A stretch of 11,734 bases of DNA from Nitrospirota bacterium (GTDB lineage: Bacteria > Nitrospirota > JACRHJ01), in assembly GCA_021785055.1 (NCBI GenBank), contig JAJYGS010000125.1, forward strand, positions 1-11,734, in the 5' to 3' direction. The notes under the pieces were generated by a model. It was not told the origin of the DNA, searched no databases, and saw only the letters and a list, made by a program, of their open reading frames with translations. The translations under genes were made by a program, and so were the position numbers. Every line of letters begins with the position of its first letter. The first letter of the stretch is position 1. Shown here piece by piece: positions 1 through 7,023 of the stretch.

Positions 1-1
1 G

Positions 2-1414
2 CTCCCCGGGAAGTCCGAAGTCCTGCCCAAGGACGTTGACACCAAAACCCGCCTGACCCGCGAGATAGACATCAATATCCCCATAGTATCCGCCGCGATG
101 GACACCGTTACCGAGGCGAGGCTCGCCATAGCCATCGCGCAGGAAGGCGGGATAGGCATAATCCACAAGGCCATGCCTATCGAGAAGCAGGCGATGGAGG
201 TGGACAAGGTAAAGCGCTCGGAGTCCGGGATGATAGTGGACCCGATAACCATCGGCCCGGACAACAAGATACACGAGGCCCTCGACCACATGAGGCGGTA
301 CCGCATCTCCGGCGTGCCGGTCACTAAAAAAGGCAAGCTCCTGGGCATCCTGACAAACCGGGACCTCCGGTTCGAGACCAGGATGAACGTGAAGGTCTCG
401 GAGGTGATGACGAAGAAGAACCTCGTTACCGCTCCCGTGGGGACGACGCTTGAAGACGCCATAAAGCTCCTGCACGAACACAGGATAGAGAAGCTCCTGG
501 TAATCGACGACAGCTATAACCTCAAGGGGCTTATAACCATAAAGGACATAGAGAAGCGCATAAAGTATCCGAACGCATGCAAGGACAGCCTTGGGAGGCT
601 CCGGGTAGGTGCGGCGGTCGGCGTCGGGCACGACGGCATGGACAGGGCGCAGGCGCTTGTGAAGGCCGGGGCGGATGTCCTGGCCGTGGATACCGCACAC
701 GGACATTCGCGCGGCGTCATGGACACCGTAAAGAAAATAAAGAAGAAATTCCCCGGCATACAGCTTATCGCCGGAAATATCGCCACGGGCGAGGCGGCGA
801 AAGACCTGATAGAAGCCGGGGCGGACGGAATAAAAATCGGCATCGGCCCAGGCTCGATATGCACGACGAGGATCGTCGCGGGCGCGGGCGTCCCGCAGAT
901 AACCGCCGTGGCGGACTGCTCGAAGGTCGCGGACAAATACGGAATACCGGTAATCGCCGACGGAGGCATCAAGTTTTCAGGCGACATAACCAAGGCCATC
1001 GCCGCCGGGGCCTCTGCGGTGATGATAGGCGGGCTTTTCGCGGGCACGGAGGAATCTCCCGGCGAGACGATAATCTACCAGGGCAGAAGCTACAAGGTAT
1101 ACCGCGGCATGGGTTCCATCGGCGCGATGGAGTCCGGGAGCAAGGACAGGTATTTCCAGGAGCACGAGAGCCTGTCGTCGAAGCTTGTCCCGGAAGGTAT
1201 CGAGGGCAGGGTGCCGTACAAGGGCACGCTTGCGGACTACGTCTTCCAGCTCGTCGGGGGGCTGCGCGCCGGCATGGGATATACCGGCTGCACGACCATC
1301 CCGGAGCTTCGGGCGAAGGCGAAGTTCGTAAAGATCTCAGGCGCGGGTCTCAAGGAGTCGCACGTGCACGACGTCGTAATAACGAAGGAAGCGCCGAACT
1401 ACAGGATGGAGTAA
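2..1414 (+). CDS. guaB: Inosine-5'-monophosphate dehydrogenase, 5' end cut off by the window
   Basis: This enzyme oxidises IMP to XMP with NAD+, the committed step of GTP synthesis in the cytosol. The reading frame is open from base 2, and residues before the first ATG (base 98) already match the family (LPGKSEVLPKDVDT, then IPIVSAAMDT). The gene therefore starts before the window, and only about 15-20 residues are missing from a protein of about 490. In order are the N-terminal barrel strands, two CBS domains (about bases 240-570), and the rest of the TIM barrel. The catalytic loop is GPGSICTTRIVAGAGVPQ, with the active Cys codon at 860-862. The phosphate-binding IADGGIKFSGD, the YRGMGSIGAM segment, the flap (VPEGIEGRVPYKG) and GGLRAGMGYTGC follow. 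No key residue is missing. The pseudouridine synthase follows after 30 bases on the same strand; guaA, a common neighbour, is not downstream here. Confidence 0.97.
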   Translation, partial: LPGKSEVLPKDVDTKTRLTREIDINIPIVSAAMDTVTEARLAIAIAQEGGIGIIHKAMPIEKQAMEVDKVKRSESGMIVDPITIGPDNKIHEALDHMRRYRISGVPVTKKGKLLGILTNRDLRFETRMNVKVSEVMTKKNLVTAPVGTTLEDAIKLLHEHRIEKLLVIDDSYNLKGLITIKDIEKRIKYPNACKDSLGRLRVGAAVGVGHDGMDRAQALVKAGADVLAVDTAHGHSRGVMDTVKKIKKKFPGIQLIAGNIATGEAAKDLIEAGADGIKIGIGPGSICTTRIVAGAGVPQITAVADCSKVADKYGIPVIADGGIKFSGDITKAIAAGASAVMIGGLFAGTEESPGETIIYQGRSYKVYRGMGSIGAMESGSKDRYFQEHESLSSKLVPEGIEGRVPYKGTLADYVFQLVGGLRAGMGYTGCTTIPELRAKAKFVKISGAGLKESHVHDVVITKEAPNYRME

Positions 1415-1437
1415 GAAGCCTGCAAAGGGGGGCTTCT
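1414..1437 (+). promoter_or_regulatory. Small hairpin with the Shine-Dalgarno-like run in its loop, between guaB and the pseudouridine synthase
   Basis: AGAAGCC (1414-1420) is the exact reverse complement of GGCTTCT (1431-1437). The ten-base loop contains AAAGGGG, the only purine-rich run before the ATG at 1445. The left arm begins on the last base of the guaB stop codon. No T-run follows, so it does not look like an intrinsic terminator. The run lies 14 bases from the start codon, longer than usual, and seven of those bases are in the stem; folding could change the effective spacing. A regulatory effect is inference. Confidence 0.4.
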
Positions 1438-1444
1438 GTAAAAT

Positions 1445-2218
1445 ATGTCTTTAGAGAGAATCCAAAAGATATTGTCCGGCGCCGGCATCTGCTCCCGCAG
1501 GGAGGCCGAAGAGCTTATCCTTGAAGGGAAGGTGCGCGTCAACGGGCGCGTCGTGAGCGAACTCGGCCAGAAGGCGGACCCGGATGAAGACGTTATAAAG
1601 GTAGGAAACCGCGTGGTTGGCCGGGAATCCGAAAAGAAAATCTACCTGCTCTTGAACAAGCCGAAGGGCTATGTCACCACCACAAAAGACCCGCAGGGCC
1701 GGAAGACGGTCATGGACCTCATGGGCAAGAACCGCCGCTCGACCGGCGGCGTGCGCGTCTATCCCGTGGGCAGGCTGGACTACGATTCCGAAGGGATGCT
1801 GCTCCTCACGAACGACGGCGATTTCGCCAATGCAGTCATGCACCCGTCGAAAGAGGTGCAGAAGACTTATGAAGTCAAGGTGAAGGGCGTGATGGACGAC
1901 GAGACGCTCAGGCGGCTGGCGGCCGGGGTTCGGCTCTCGGACGGCATGACGGCGCCTGCAAAGGTGGTCAAACGGAAGCTTACGGAGTCTAACTCCTGGA
2001 TAGAGATTACCATACACGAGGGCAGGAACCGTCAGGTGCGGCGCATGTGCGAGGCCCTAGGCCACCCGGTGCAGAAGCTGAAGCGCACGAAGATAGGCCC
2101 GGTGGGCATGGGCGCACTGCCCGCGGGGGGATACCGGGAGCTTACGCCGTCCGAGGTGAAGGCGCTGCTTAGGGCGGCGGGGAAAGAAGAAAAAGGCGTA
2201 CGCATTAAGACGGCATGA
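1445..2218 (+). CDS. rluB: RsuA/RluB-family rRNA pseudouridine synthase
   Basis: The protein isomerises a uridine in ribosomal RNA to pseudouridine; the RluB subgroup acts on 23S rRNA helix 89 and RsuA on 16S rRNA. The 257 residues show an N-terminal S4 RNA-binding domain (about 1-60: ERIQKILSGAGICSRREAEE, then GKVRVNGRVV). The catalytic domain opens with LLLNKPKGYVTTT (69-80). The signature GRLDYDSEGMLLLTNDG holds the catalytic Asp112, and HEGRNRQVRRMCEALGHPV (191-209) is the family C-terminal motif. The ATG at 1445 begins the S4 domain at the usual place, although the ribosome-binding run is distant and lies in a hairpin loop. The basic tail (KEEKGVRIKT) is short. It probably shares a transcript with guaB. 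RluB is favoured over RluE or RsuA by the intact S4 domain and the KPKGYVTT form; the exact target uridine cannot be read from sequence. Confidence 0.9.
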   Translation: MSLERIQKILSGAGICSRREAEELILEGKVRVNGRVVSELGQKADPDEDVIKVGNRVVGRESEKKIYLLLNKPKGYVTTTKDPQGRKTVMDLMGKNRRSTGGVRVYPVGRLDYDSEGMLLLTNDGDFANAVMHPSKEVQKTYEVKVKGVMDDETLRRLAAGVRLSDGMTAPAKVVKRKLTESNSWIEITIHEGRNRQVRRMCEALGHPVQKLKRTKIGPVGMGALPAGGYRELTPSEVKALLRAAGKEEKGVRIKTA

Positions 2219-2221
2219 TTT

Positions 2222-2300
2222 TGTCGTCCCGATCGAAGCGGAGGGCCCCGCATTTGAGTTTCATTCAACTTTGGATTCCTCGGCTGCGCTCGGAATGACA
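2222..2300. repeat. Interspersed inverted-arm repeat (TCATTCCGAG family), full palindromic copy
   Basis: The right arm (2273-2300) reads GGATTCCTCGGCTGCGCTCG then GAATGACA. Its reverse complement starts TGTCATTCCGAGCGCAGC and matches the left arm (2222-2249, TGTCGTCCCGATCGAAGC onwards) at 20 of 28 ungapped positions. The 23-base spacer holds its own small stem, AGTT (2257-2260) against AACT (2267-2270). The whole could fold into one long hairpin. It fills almost all of the 102-base gap before aspS. The arm is of a type I know as a dispersed intergenic repeat in many environmental bacteria, often mis-annotated as tiny FRAQPRNP-like proteins. A second, single-arm copy lies at 10280-10306. Whether it moves, protects 3' ends, or terminates transcription cannot be decided here. 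Confidence 0.75.
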
Positions 2301-2320
2301 TCCTACACTGGAGATATAAT

Positions 2321-4090
2321 TTGAACCTGAAGCGGACTCACGACTGCGGGAGCTTAAGGGCATCGGACGCGGGGAAGGAAGTCGTCCTCGCGGGATGGGT
2401 GGAGACCCGGCGCGACCACGGCGGGCTTATATTCATAGACCTAAGAGACCGCGCGGGCATTACTCAGATCGCCTTCAGCGCGGATACCGACGAGGCCGCC
2501 CTTTCCATTGCCGACAAGGTCAGGTCGGAATATGTCATAGCCGCGCGCGGCAAGGTTTTCCTGCGGCCCGAAGGGACGGCGAATCCGGATCTCCCGACGG
2601 GGGATATTGAAGTATACATAAATCAAATAGAGATATTGAATACGTCTAAAACTCCCCCGTTCCCCCTGACGGACGACACGGACGCATCCGAGGCGCTCCG
2701 GCTCAAGTACCGCTATCTCGACCTCCGCAGAAGGCCGCTTCTGAAGTCCCTCATGGCGCGGCACAGGATATGCTCGGTCGTAAGGAATTTTTTAGATAAA
2801 GAGGCGTTTATAGAAGTCGAGACGCCGATGCTGACCAAGAGCACGCCGGAAGGCGCGCGGGACTACCTCGTCCCGTCAAGGGTGAATACCGGGAAGTTCT
2901 ATGCCCTGCCGCAGTCGCCGCAGCTGTTCAAGCAGATACTGATGGTCTCCGGCTTCGAGAGGTATTACCAGATTGTGAAGTGTTTCCGGGACGAAGACCT
3001 GAGAGCCGACCGCCAGCCGGAGTTTACGCAGATAGACATGGAGATGTCGTTCATAAACGAAGAGGATATATATTCGCTCATCGAACGCATGATGAAGGAC
3101 ATATTCCGCGAGATAAAAGGAATCGATTTATCGATACCGTTCCCGCGTATTGGCTACGCCGAGGCGATGGAGAGATACGGCTCGGACAAGCCGGATACGC
3201 GATTCGGGCTGGAGCTTAAGAATTTATCCGAGGTCGTGAAGACGACGCAGTTCCAGGTAATGAAAGGCGCGCTGGCATCCGGCGGCGTCGTCAAGGGGAT
3301 GAACGCCAAGGGCCTTGCCTCTATGTCGAGGAAGGAGATAGAGGATTTAACCAATCTCTCCATATCCTTCGGGGCGAAGGGGCTGGCATGGATGAAAGTA
3401 ACCGTTTCAGGGATAGAGTCTCCGATAAAGAAGTTCTTCGACGAGGCGGCGCTTTCGGATATATCAAAAGCTCTTGATGCAAAAGAAGGCGACCTGCTGG
3501 TATTTGTCGCGGACAAAAAGAAAGTCGTGGACGACGTCCTGGGCAGGCTCCGGCTGGAAATTGCGAAGCGGCTCGGCCTGATAGACGACACGAAGTTCAA
3601 TTTCCTCTGGGTTACGGACTTCCCGCAGTTCGAGTGGAACTCCGACGAAAAACGCTGGGAGGCCATGCACCATCCGTTTACCGCGCCAAAATCCGAAGAC
3701 GTGGCGCTTTTGCTCAGCGACCCGGAAAAGGTAAAGGCACGGGCGTACGACATTGTATTAAACGGCAGCGAGGTGGGCGGCGGAAGCATCCGCATACACC
3801 GCTCCGGCGTGCAGGCCGAGATGTTCAAGGCGCTTGGGATAGACGAGACGCGGGCGCGTGAGCGTTTCGGGTTCCTGCTGGAAGCGCTGGAATACGGCGC
3901 ACCGCCGCACGGGGGAATCGCCTTCGGACTAGACAGGCTGGCCATGATACTTACCGGCGCGGAGTCCATCCGCGACGTAATCGCTTTCCCGAAGACGCAG
4001 AAGGCGACGGATCTGATGACTGACGCGCCGTCGGATGTTGACAAGGCGCAGCTAAGGGAGTTGCATATAAAGCTGGATGTGGTGACGTAG
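2321..4090 (+). CDS. aspS: Aspartyl-tRNA synthetase, bacterial type, probably non-discriminating
   Basis: The enzyme charges tRNA-Asp with aspartate using ATP. The 589 residues have the full bacterial layout: OB-fold anticodon-binding domain (about 1-110), class II catalytic core with ALPQSPQLFKQ (195-205), motif 2 FRDEDLRADRQPEF (222-235), a GAD insertion (about 295-415), and motif 3 GIAFGLDRL (532-540). Translation starts at TTG, not ATG: GGAG at 2310-2313 sits seven bases before it, and the protein then opens RTHDCGSLR, as homologues do. His33 (in RRDHGG) and Gly85 (in LRPEG) match His31 and Gly82 of the Pseudomonas aeruginosa enzyme, which also charges tRNA-Asn. E. coli, which discriminates, has Leu at the first of these. 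This enzyme is therefore probably non-discriminating and would need GatCAB. It converges on the GH57 gene with 27 bases between the stops. Confidence 0.97.
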   Translation: MNLKRTHDCGSLRASDAGKEVVLAGWVETRRDHGGLIFIDLRDRAGITQIAFSADTDEAALSIADKVRSEYVIAARGKVFLRPEGTANPDLPTGDIEVYINQIEILNTSKTPPFPLTDDTDASEALRLKYRYLDLRRRPLLKSLMARHRICSVVRNFLDKEAFIEVETPMLTKSTPEGARDYLVPSRVNTGKFYALPQSPQLFKQILMVSGFERYYQIVKCFRDEDLRADRQPEFTQIDMEMSFINEEDIYSLIERMMKDIFREIKGIDLSIPFPRIGYAEAMERYGSDKPDTRFGLELKNLSEVVKTTQFQVMKGALASGGVVKGMNAKGLASMSRKEIEDLTNLSISFGAKGLAWMKVTVSGIESPIKKFFDEAALSDISKALDAKEGDLLVFVADKKKVVDDVLGRLRLEIAKRLGLIDDTKFNFLWVTDFPQFEWNSDEKRWEAMHHPFTAPKSEDVALLLSDPEKVKARAYDIVLNGSEVGGGSIRIHRSGVQAEMFKALGIDETRARERFGFLLEALEYGAPPHGGIAFGLDRLAMILTGAESIRDVIAFPKTQKATDLMTDAPSDVDKAQLRELHIKLDVVT

Positions 4091-4117
4091 CGAGCGGGGG
4101 CGGCATATGCGGTTTAT

Positions 4118-5707
4118 TTACGCGTATACCTTGTAATTCAGCTCCGGGAAGATGTTGTCCCTATTCTCCAGGTCTTCGAGGAATTTCCTGTCTATCTTCT
4201 TTTCCGTAATCATACCGTAGAGGGCGTTGAAGCTGTTCACGTGGTCTTTCGTGCGCTTCACGGCGTACTGCACCATCGTGCCGGTCTTCATTATGAACGC
4301 CCAGTCCGAGCTCTGCGCGAGCAGAAGCTCTCTTGCAGCCTGGTTCAGCGCGCGCAGCGTCAGGCCGTCCGATGGATTGCCGGGGTTATTGTTCCTGGCA
4401 AGCTCGGTCATCCTCTGCGCCGCCTTGTGCAGGTGCCGGTATACCCAGTCGTTGGAACCCTCCAGCCATACCTCTGCATAGCCCTTGTATCCCCACGACG
4501 ATAGCGACGGCGTGGCCTTCTGGTTCTTCGGATTTTCGTCAAGGTATTCCATCGGCGTGATGGGCCTTACCGTGTCCTGGTCGAAGTGCAGTTTCCTGAA
4601 GAGGAAGTCCAACCATTCCGGTCCCTCGAACCACCAGTGCCCGAAAAGTTCGGCGTCGTAGGGGGATACGATTATCGGTTTTCTGTCCATGATTGAGAAG
4701 AGGTATTCCGCCTGCTTCTCGCGGTTGAACATGAAGTTCCCGGCGTGCTCCGCGGCCTTGCCGAGCGCCCGCGCCCGGACATACGGTTCCTTGTGGTCGG
4801 TCGGGCCGGTAATCTGGTAATACTTTACGCCGAGGTTCGTCCGCGTGCCGTCGCCGTGGAGGTAGGGGCGGATGTAGTCGTAGTCGAGGTCGAAGCCGAT
4901 GTCTCTGTAGAAATCGCGGTAGCAGTAGTCTCCGGGATAGCCTTCCTGTGCGCTCCAGACCTGCTTGGAGGATTCGAGGTCTCGCCCGAACGCGGCGACG
5001 CCGTTGGGGCAGTATATCGGGGCGAAGACGCCGTATTTGGGCCTTGGAGAGCCATAGAGCACCCCGTGGCTGTCCGTAAAGAAGAACTTTATGCCGTACT
5101 GCTTAAGAACCTCTTCCAGGCCGGGATAGTACCCGCATTCGGGAAGCCAGATGCCCCTTGGCGGGCGGCCAAAGTGTTTTTCGTAGTTCTGTGCGGCTAT
5201 CGCAATCTGGGCGCGCACCGCGTTCGGGTTCAGTTCCATCAGGGGCAGGAAACCGTGCGTGGCGGCGCAGGTGATTATCTCGAGCTTTCCCATGTCCTGG
5301 AATTTCTTGAACGCGGACACCAGGTTCCTGCCGTATTTCGTCTCGAAGACGTATTTGCAGTTGTTGAACCGCTCCCGGTACATGCGGGCGAGCTCGTGGA
5401 ACTGCGGCTGCCAGCGCGTGCGCTCGACCTCGCTCTCGGAGAGCTGGATAAGCCGCGTTATGTGGCGGAGGTAGCGCTCCTGGAGGAAAGGGTCCGTGAG
5501 CATTGCGATGAGCGTGGGCGTGAGGCTCATCGTGATGCGGAAGTCCACATTGTCGGCGGCGAGGGAATCGAAGACGTTTACAAGGGGGATGTAGGTCTCG
5601 CTGATGGCCTCGAAAAGCCAGTCTTCCTCAAGGAAATCCTCGTATTCCGGGTGTCTTACGAATGGAAGATGCGCGTGCAGCACTATAGATAGATAACCCT
5701 TTTCCAA
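4118..5707 (-). CDS. GH57 family alpha-1,4-glucan branching enzyme (DUF1957 type)
   Basis: This family cuts an alpha-1,4-glucan chain and rejoins it as an alpha-1,6 branch, building glycogen-like polymer in the cytosol. Numbering from the GTG at 5716 gives 532 residues, the usual size. GH57 motifs are in order: HAHLPF (14-19), ATHGFLPL (152-159), GIWLPECGYYPG with the nucleophile Glu193, and SPYDAELFGHWW with acid/base Asp354. A helical C-terminal region (about 400-525) with several Trp (SSWGYKGYAEVWLEG) matches branching enzymes rather than GH57 amylases. I prefer the TTG at 5707, three codons inside the longer frame. AGAGG (5720-5716) sits eight bases before it, whereas it overlaps the GTG at 5716 and could not serve it. 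The TTG gives MEKGYLSIVLHAHLPF, like homologues. No signal peptide is seen. It is the second gene of an operon with the DUF4912 gene. Substrate and branch length are not readable. Confidence 0.92.
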   Translation of the reverse strand: MEKGYLSIVLHAHLPFVRHPEYEDFLEEDWLFEAISETYIPLVNVFDSLAADNVDFRITMSLTPTLIAMLTDPFLQERYLRHITRLIQLSESEVERTRWQPQFHELARMYRERFNNCKYVFETKYGRNLVSAFKKFQDMGKLEIITCAATHGFLPLMELNPNAVRAQIAIAAQNYEKHFGRPPRGIWLPECGYYPGLEEVLKQYGIKFFFTDSHGVLYGSPRPKYGVFAPIYCPNGVAAFGRDLESSKQVWSAQEGYPGDYCYRDFYRDIGFDLDYDYIRPYLHGDGTRTNLGVKYYQITGPTDHKEPYVRARALGKAAEHAGNFMFNREKQAEYLFSIMDRKPIIVSPYDAELFGHWWFEGPEWLDFLFRKLHFDQDTVRPITPMEYLDENPKNQKATPSLSSWGYKGYAEVWLEGSNDWVYRHLHKAAQRMTELARNNNPGNPSDGLTLRALNQAARELLLAQSSDWAFIMKTGTMVQYAVKRTKDHVNSFNALYGMITEKKIDRKFLEDLENRDNIFPELNYKVYA

Positions 5708-5713
5708 ACCCGA

Positions 5714-5722
5714 CACCTCTTA
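5714..5722 (-). promoter_or_regulatory. Ribosome-binding site overlapping the upstream stop codon
   Basis: On the minus strand TAAGAGGTG runs from 5722 to 5714. Its first three bases are the stop codon of the DUF4912 gene, and the run is one G short of TAAGGAGGTG, the complement of the 16S rRNA tail. The next in-frame start at ideal distance is the TTG at 5707-5705. This decides the GH57 start and suggests that ribosomes finishing the first gene restart on the second. Confidence 0.6.
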
Positions 5723-6823
5723 GCGTACCCTTGTTGACCTGCTTACTTCCGGTGTTATGCATCTTGTCTCGACCTCGTCCGCAGACGTCGCGGAACATTC
5801 TATAATCTGCTTTCCGTCCGGAAGGGCGAATCGGAGCGTAAAGGTGCCGTCGGGACGGAGCGTCACGGGACGCCCCTGAATGCTCACCTTTGCGTCGGGT
5901 TCGGTCGCGCCGTAGACTATCAGCTCGGTGTTGAGCACGAACCAGAATGCGCGCTGCTTCTTTTTGACGGGCGACATGAGCGCAAGCGAGCCCATGCCGG
6001 GCGATGCGATGCCGAAGGGCAGTTTCCCACCGCCGGCAAGCCGGACATCCGCCGAAGAGGCGCCGGTCAGGGTGCTTAGCCCCCCGGAGAGCGCGAAAAT
6101 CCTCTCGAAATCGCTGTCCGGGACCATCCATTCCTCGTCCAGGACGTCGGAGACGGAGTCCCTCGGCGTCCGGACGGCGTTAGAGCGGGCAAGGGTTACA
6201 AACCGTCCGTCCTGCGTCTTGAGCCCCAGGTCTACGATAAACGACCTTCCGGGCATACCGGTATTTACATACCAGTTACCGACCCTGTCGTAAATGCCTA
6301 TGTCGTAATGGCCATGGTCGTTTGCGCCGTCGAAACGGACGTCCGTTACGTCGTATACCCTGAGGGCCAGGTATGCGTCATCTCCGGCCCTGCCGAGGTT
6401 TCCGCGCTCGATTTCGAGCTTTTTCTGCGAGACCTCCCAGTAGGAATACGTCCAGTGCGGGTCCCGGACGAGGAGGACTATGCGGTCGTCCCCGTAATGG
6501 TAAGGCAGTTCGGAGGGCAGGCGGAACTCCTCCGGCGGAGTCCCGGTATAGAATTTGCTCTCTTCCACCTCCTGCTGGATGGTCTGCGCCGGTTGACCGG
6601 CTTCGGCAGGTTGACCTGCTTCGGCATGTCGGCCAGCTTTGGAGGAGGCGTGCGGCGCATCCTGCGCATGAGATTCGGCGGGAGGCGTGGGAGCGGCTTT
6701 TGCGGACCGTAAGAGTTTGATAATTTCAGGTTTTCTTATTCCTTCCCTGACGCCTATCCCAAGCTTCAGGGCAAGCTCCAGAAGCTCGCGTTCTTCAAGC
6801 TTTTCCAGATCAGACTTTTTCAT
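5720..6823 (-). CDS. DUF4912 domain protein with Rho-N/SAP-like N-terminus
   Basis: The function of this family is unknown; it is often found beside GH57 glucan enzymes. The 367 residues fall into four parts. Residues 5-38 (DLEKLEERELLELALKLGIG and on to IIKLL) form a helical Rho-N/SAP-like module. Residues 42-90 are an Ala/Pro/Gln linker with AEAGQP repeats. Residues about 100-235 are the DUF4912 domain, with the hallmark LPYHYGDDRIVLLVRDPHWT, YSYWEVS and then GNWYVNTG and RFVTLARSN. Residues about 290-350 are a beta-rich, Ig-like end (LIVYGATEPDAKVSIQG, PDGTFTLRFALPDG). There is no signal peptide or membrane segment, so it is probably cytosolic. The ATG at 6823 has GGAG eight bases upstream. 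It is the first gene of the operon and is read from the promoter at 6885-6913. A role in binding or organising alpha-glucan for the branching enzyme is inference from context. Confidence 0.85.
   Translation of the reverse strand: MKKSDLEKLEERELLELALKLGIGVREGIRKPEIIKLLRSAKAAPTPPAESHAQDAPHASSKAGRHAEAGQPAEAGQPAQTIQQEVEESKFYTGTPPEEFRLPSELPYHYGDDRIVLLVRDPHWTYSYWEVSQKKLEIERGNLGRAGDDAYLALRVYDVTDVRFDGANDHGHYDIGIYDRVGNWYVNTGMPGRSFIVDLGLKTQDGRFVTLARSNAVRTPRDSVSDVLDEEWMVPDSDFERIFALSGGLSTLTGASSADVRLAGGGKLPFGIASPGMGSLALMSPVKKKQRAFWFVLNTELIVYGATEPDAKVSIQGRPVTLRPDGTFTLRFALPDGKQIIECSATSADEVETRCITPEVSRSTRVR
6591..6644. repeat. Three 18-base tandem repeats in the DUF4912 linker
   Basis: GGTTGACCGGCTTCGGCA (6591-6608) is followed directly by GGTTGACCTGCTTCGGCA (6609-6626), one mismatch apart, and by a decayed third unit at 6627-6644 (TGTCGGCCAGCTTTGGAG). 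The period is six codons, so the frame is kept; the minus strand encodes AEAGQP twice. This is typical slippage-type expansion of a disordered linker, and its copy number may vary between strains. Confidence 0.8.
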
Positions 6824-6884
6824 TGACCCGGCTCCGTCCTGCTTTTTGTCGATAATTAAAGAAATCCCTTGATTAACTCTACAA

Positions 6885-6913
6885 AATATAGCAGAGAATC
6901 AAAGAGGTGTCAA
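6885..6913 (-). promoter_or_regulatory. Near-consensus sigma-70-type promoter for the DUF4912-GH57 operon
   Basis: On the minus strand, TTGACA (6913-6908) is followed after exactly 17 bases by TATATT (6890-6885). The -35 box is perfect and the -10 box differs from TATAAT at one position. Transcription would start near 6878, leaving a leader of about 55 bases before the ATG at 6823. An inverted pair, AAAGAG (6901-6906) and CTCTTT (6924-6929), flanks the -35 box and could be an operator, but it is short and the region is AT-rich. Confidence 0.7.
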
Positions 6914-6949
6914 AAAGGGAACGCTCTTTTATATTACATTAAAAATTGT

Positions 6950-6978
6950 TTGCAAATGTTCAGAAAATAAATTAATAT
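6950..6978 (+). promoter_or_regulatory. Possible sigma-70-type promoter for the HAD phosphatase gene
   Basis: TTGCAA (6950-6955) and TAATAT (6973-6978) are 17 bases apart on the plus strand, giving a start near 6985 and a leader of about 40 bases. Each box is an imperfect match and the surroundings are very AT-rich, so chance matches are likely. The position between two divergent genes supports it. The back-to-back promoters lie about 40 bases apart and could influence each other. Nothing else gene-like is seen in the 200-base gap (6824-7023). Confidence 0.45.
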
Positions 6979-7023
6979 TACTTAATTATTTATTTTTGAT
7001 AGTATTAAGAAAATAGAGGGCTT

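Noticed and set aside
577..1524. Open frame of 315 codons in another frame across guaB and into the next gene
   Set aside because: It is extremely Arg/Gly-rich, typical of a shifted frame in a GC-rich gene, and it crosses two real genes.
2032..2301. Small minus-strand frame starting MSFRAQPRNP
   Set aside because: This is the usual spurious translation of the interspersed repeat arm, running on antisense into the pseudouridine synthase gene.
3154..4044. Open frame of 296 codons antisense to aspS
   Set aside because: It is Ser/Pro-rich with no motif and sits inside an intact conserved gene.
4091..4117. Possible bidirectional terminator between aspS and the GH57 gene
   Set aside because: The 27-base gap has no convincing stem followed by a T-run on either strand.
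4745..5692. Long open frame (315 codons) on the plus strand opposite the GH57 gene
   Set aside because: It lies wholly antisense to a gene with all its family motifs, and its product is low-complexity (Val, Glu, Ala, Arg rich) with no recognisable domain. GC-rich codon bias explains the open frame.
6930..7020. AT-rich stretch as a replication origin or attachment site
   Set aside because: No DnaA-box cluster, no flanking direct repeats and no integrase are present. A promoter region between divergent genes explains it.
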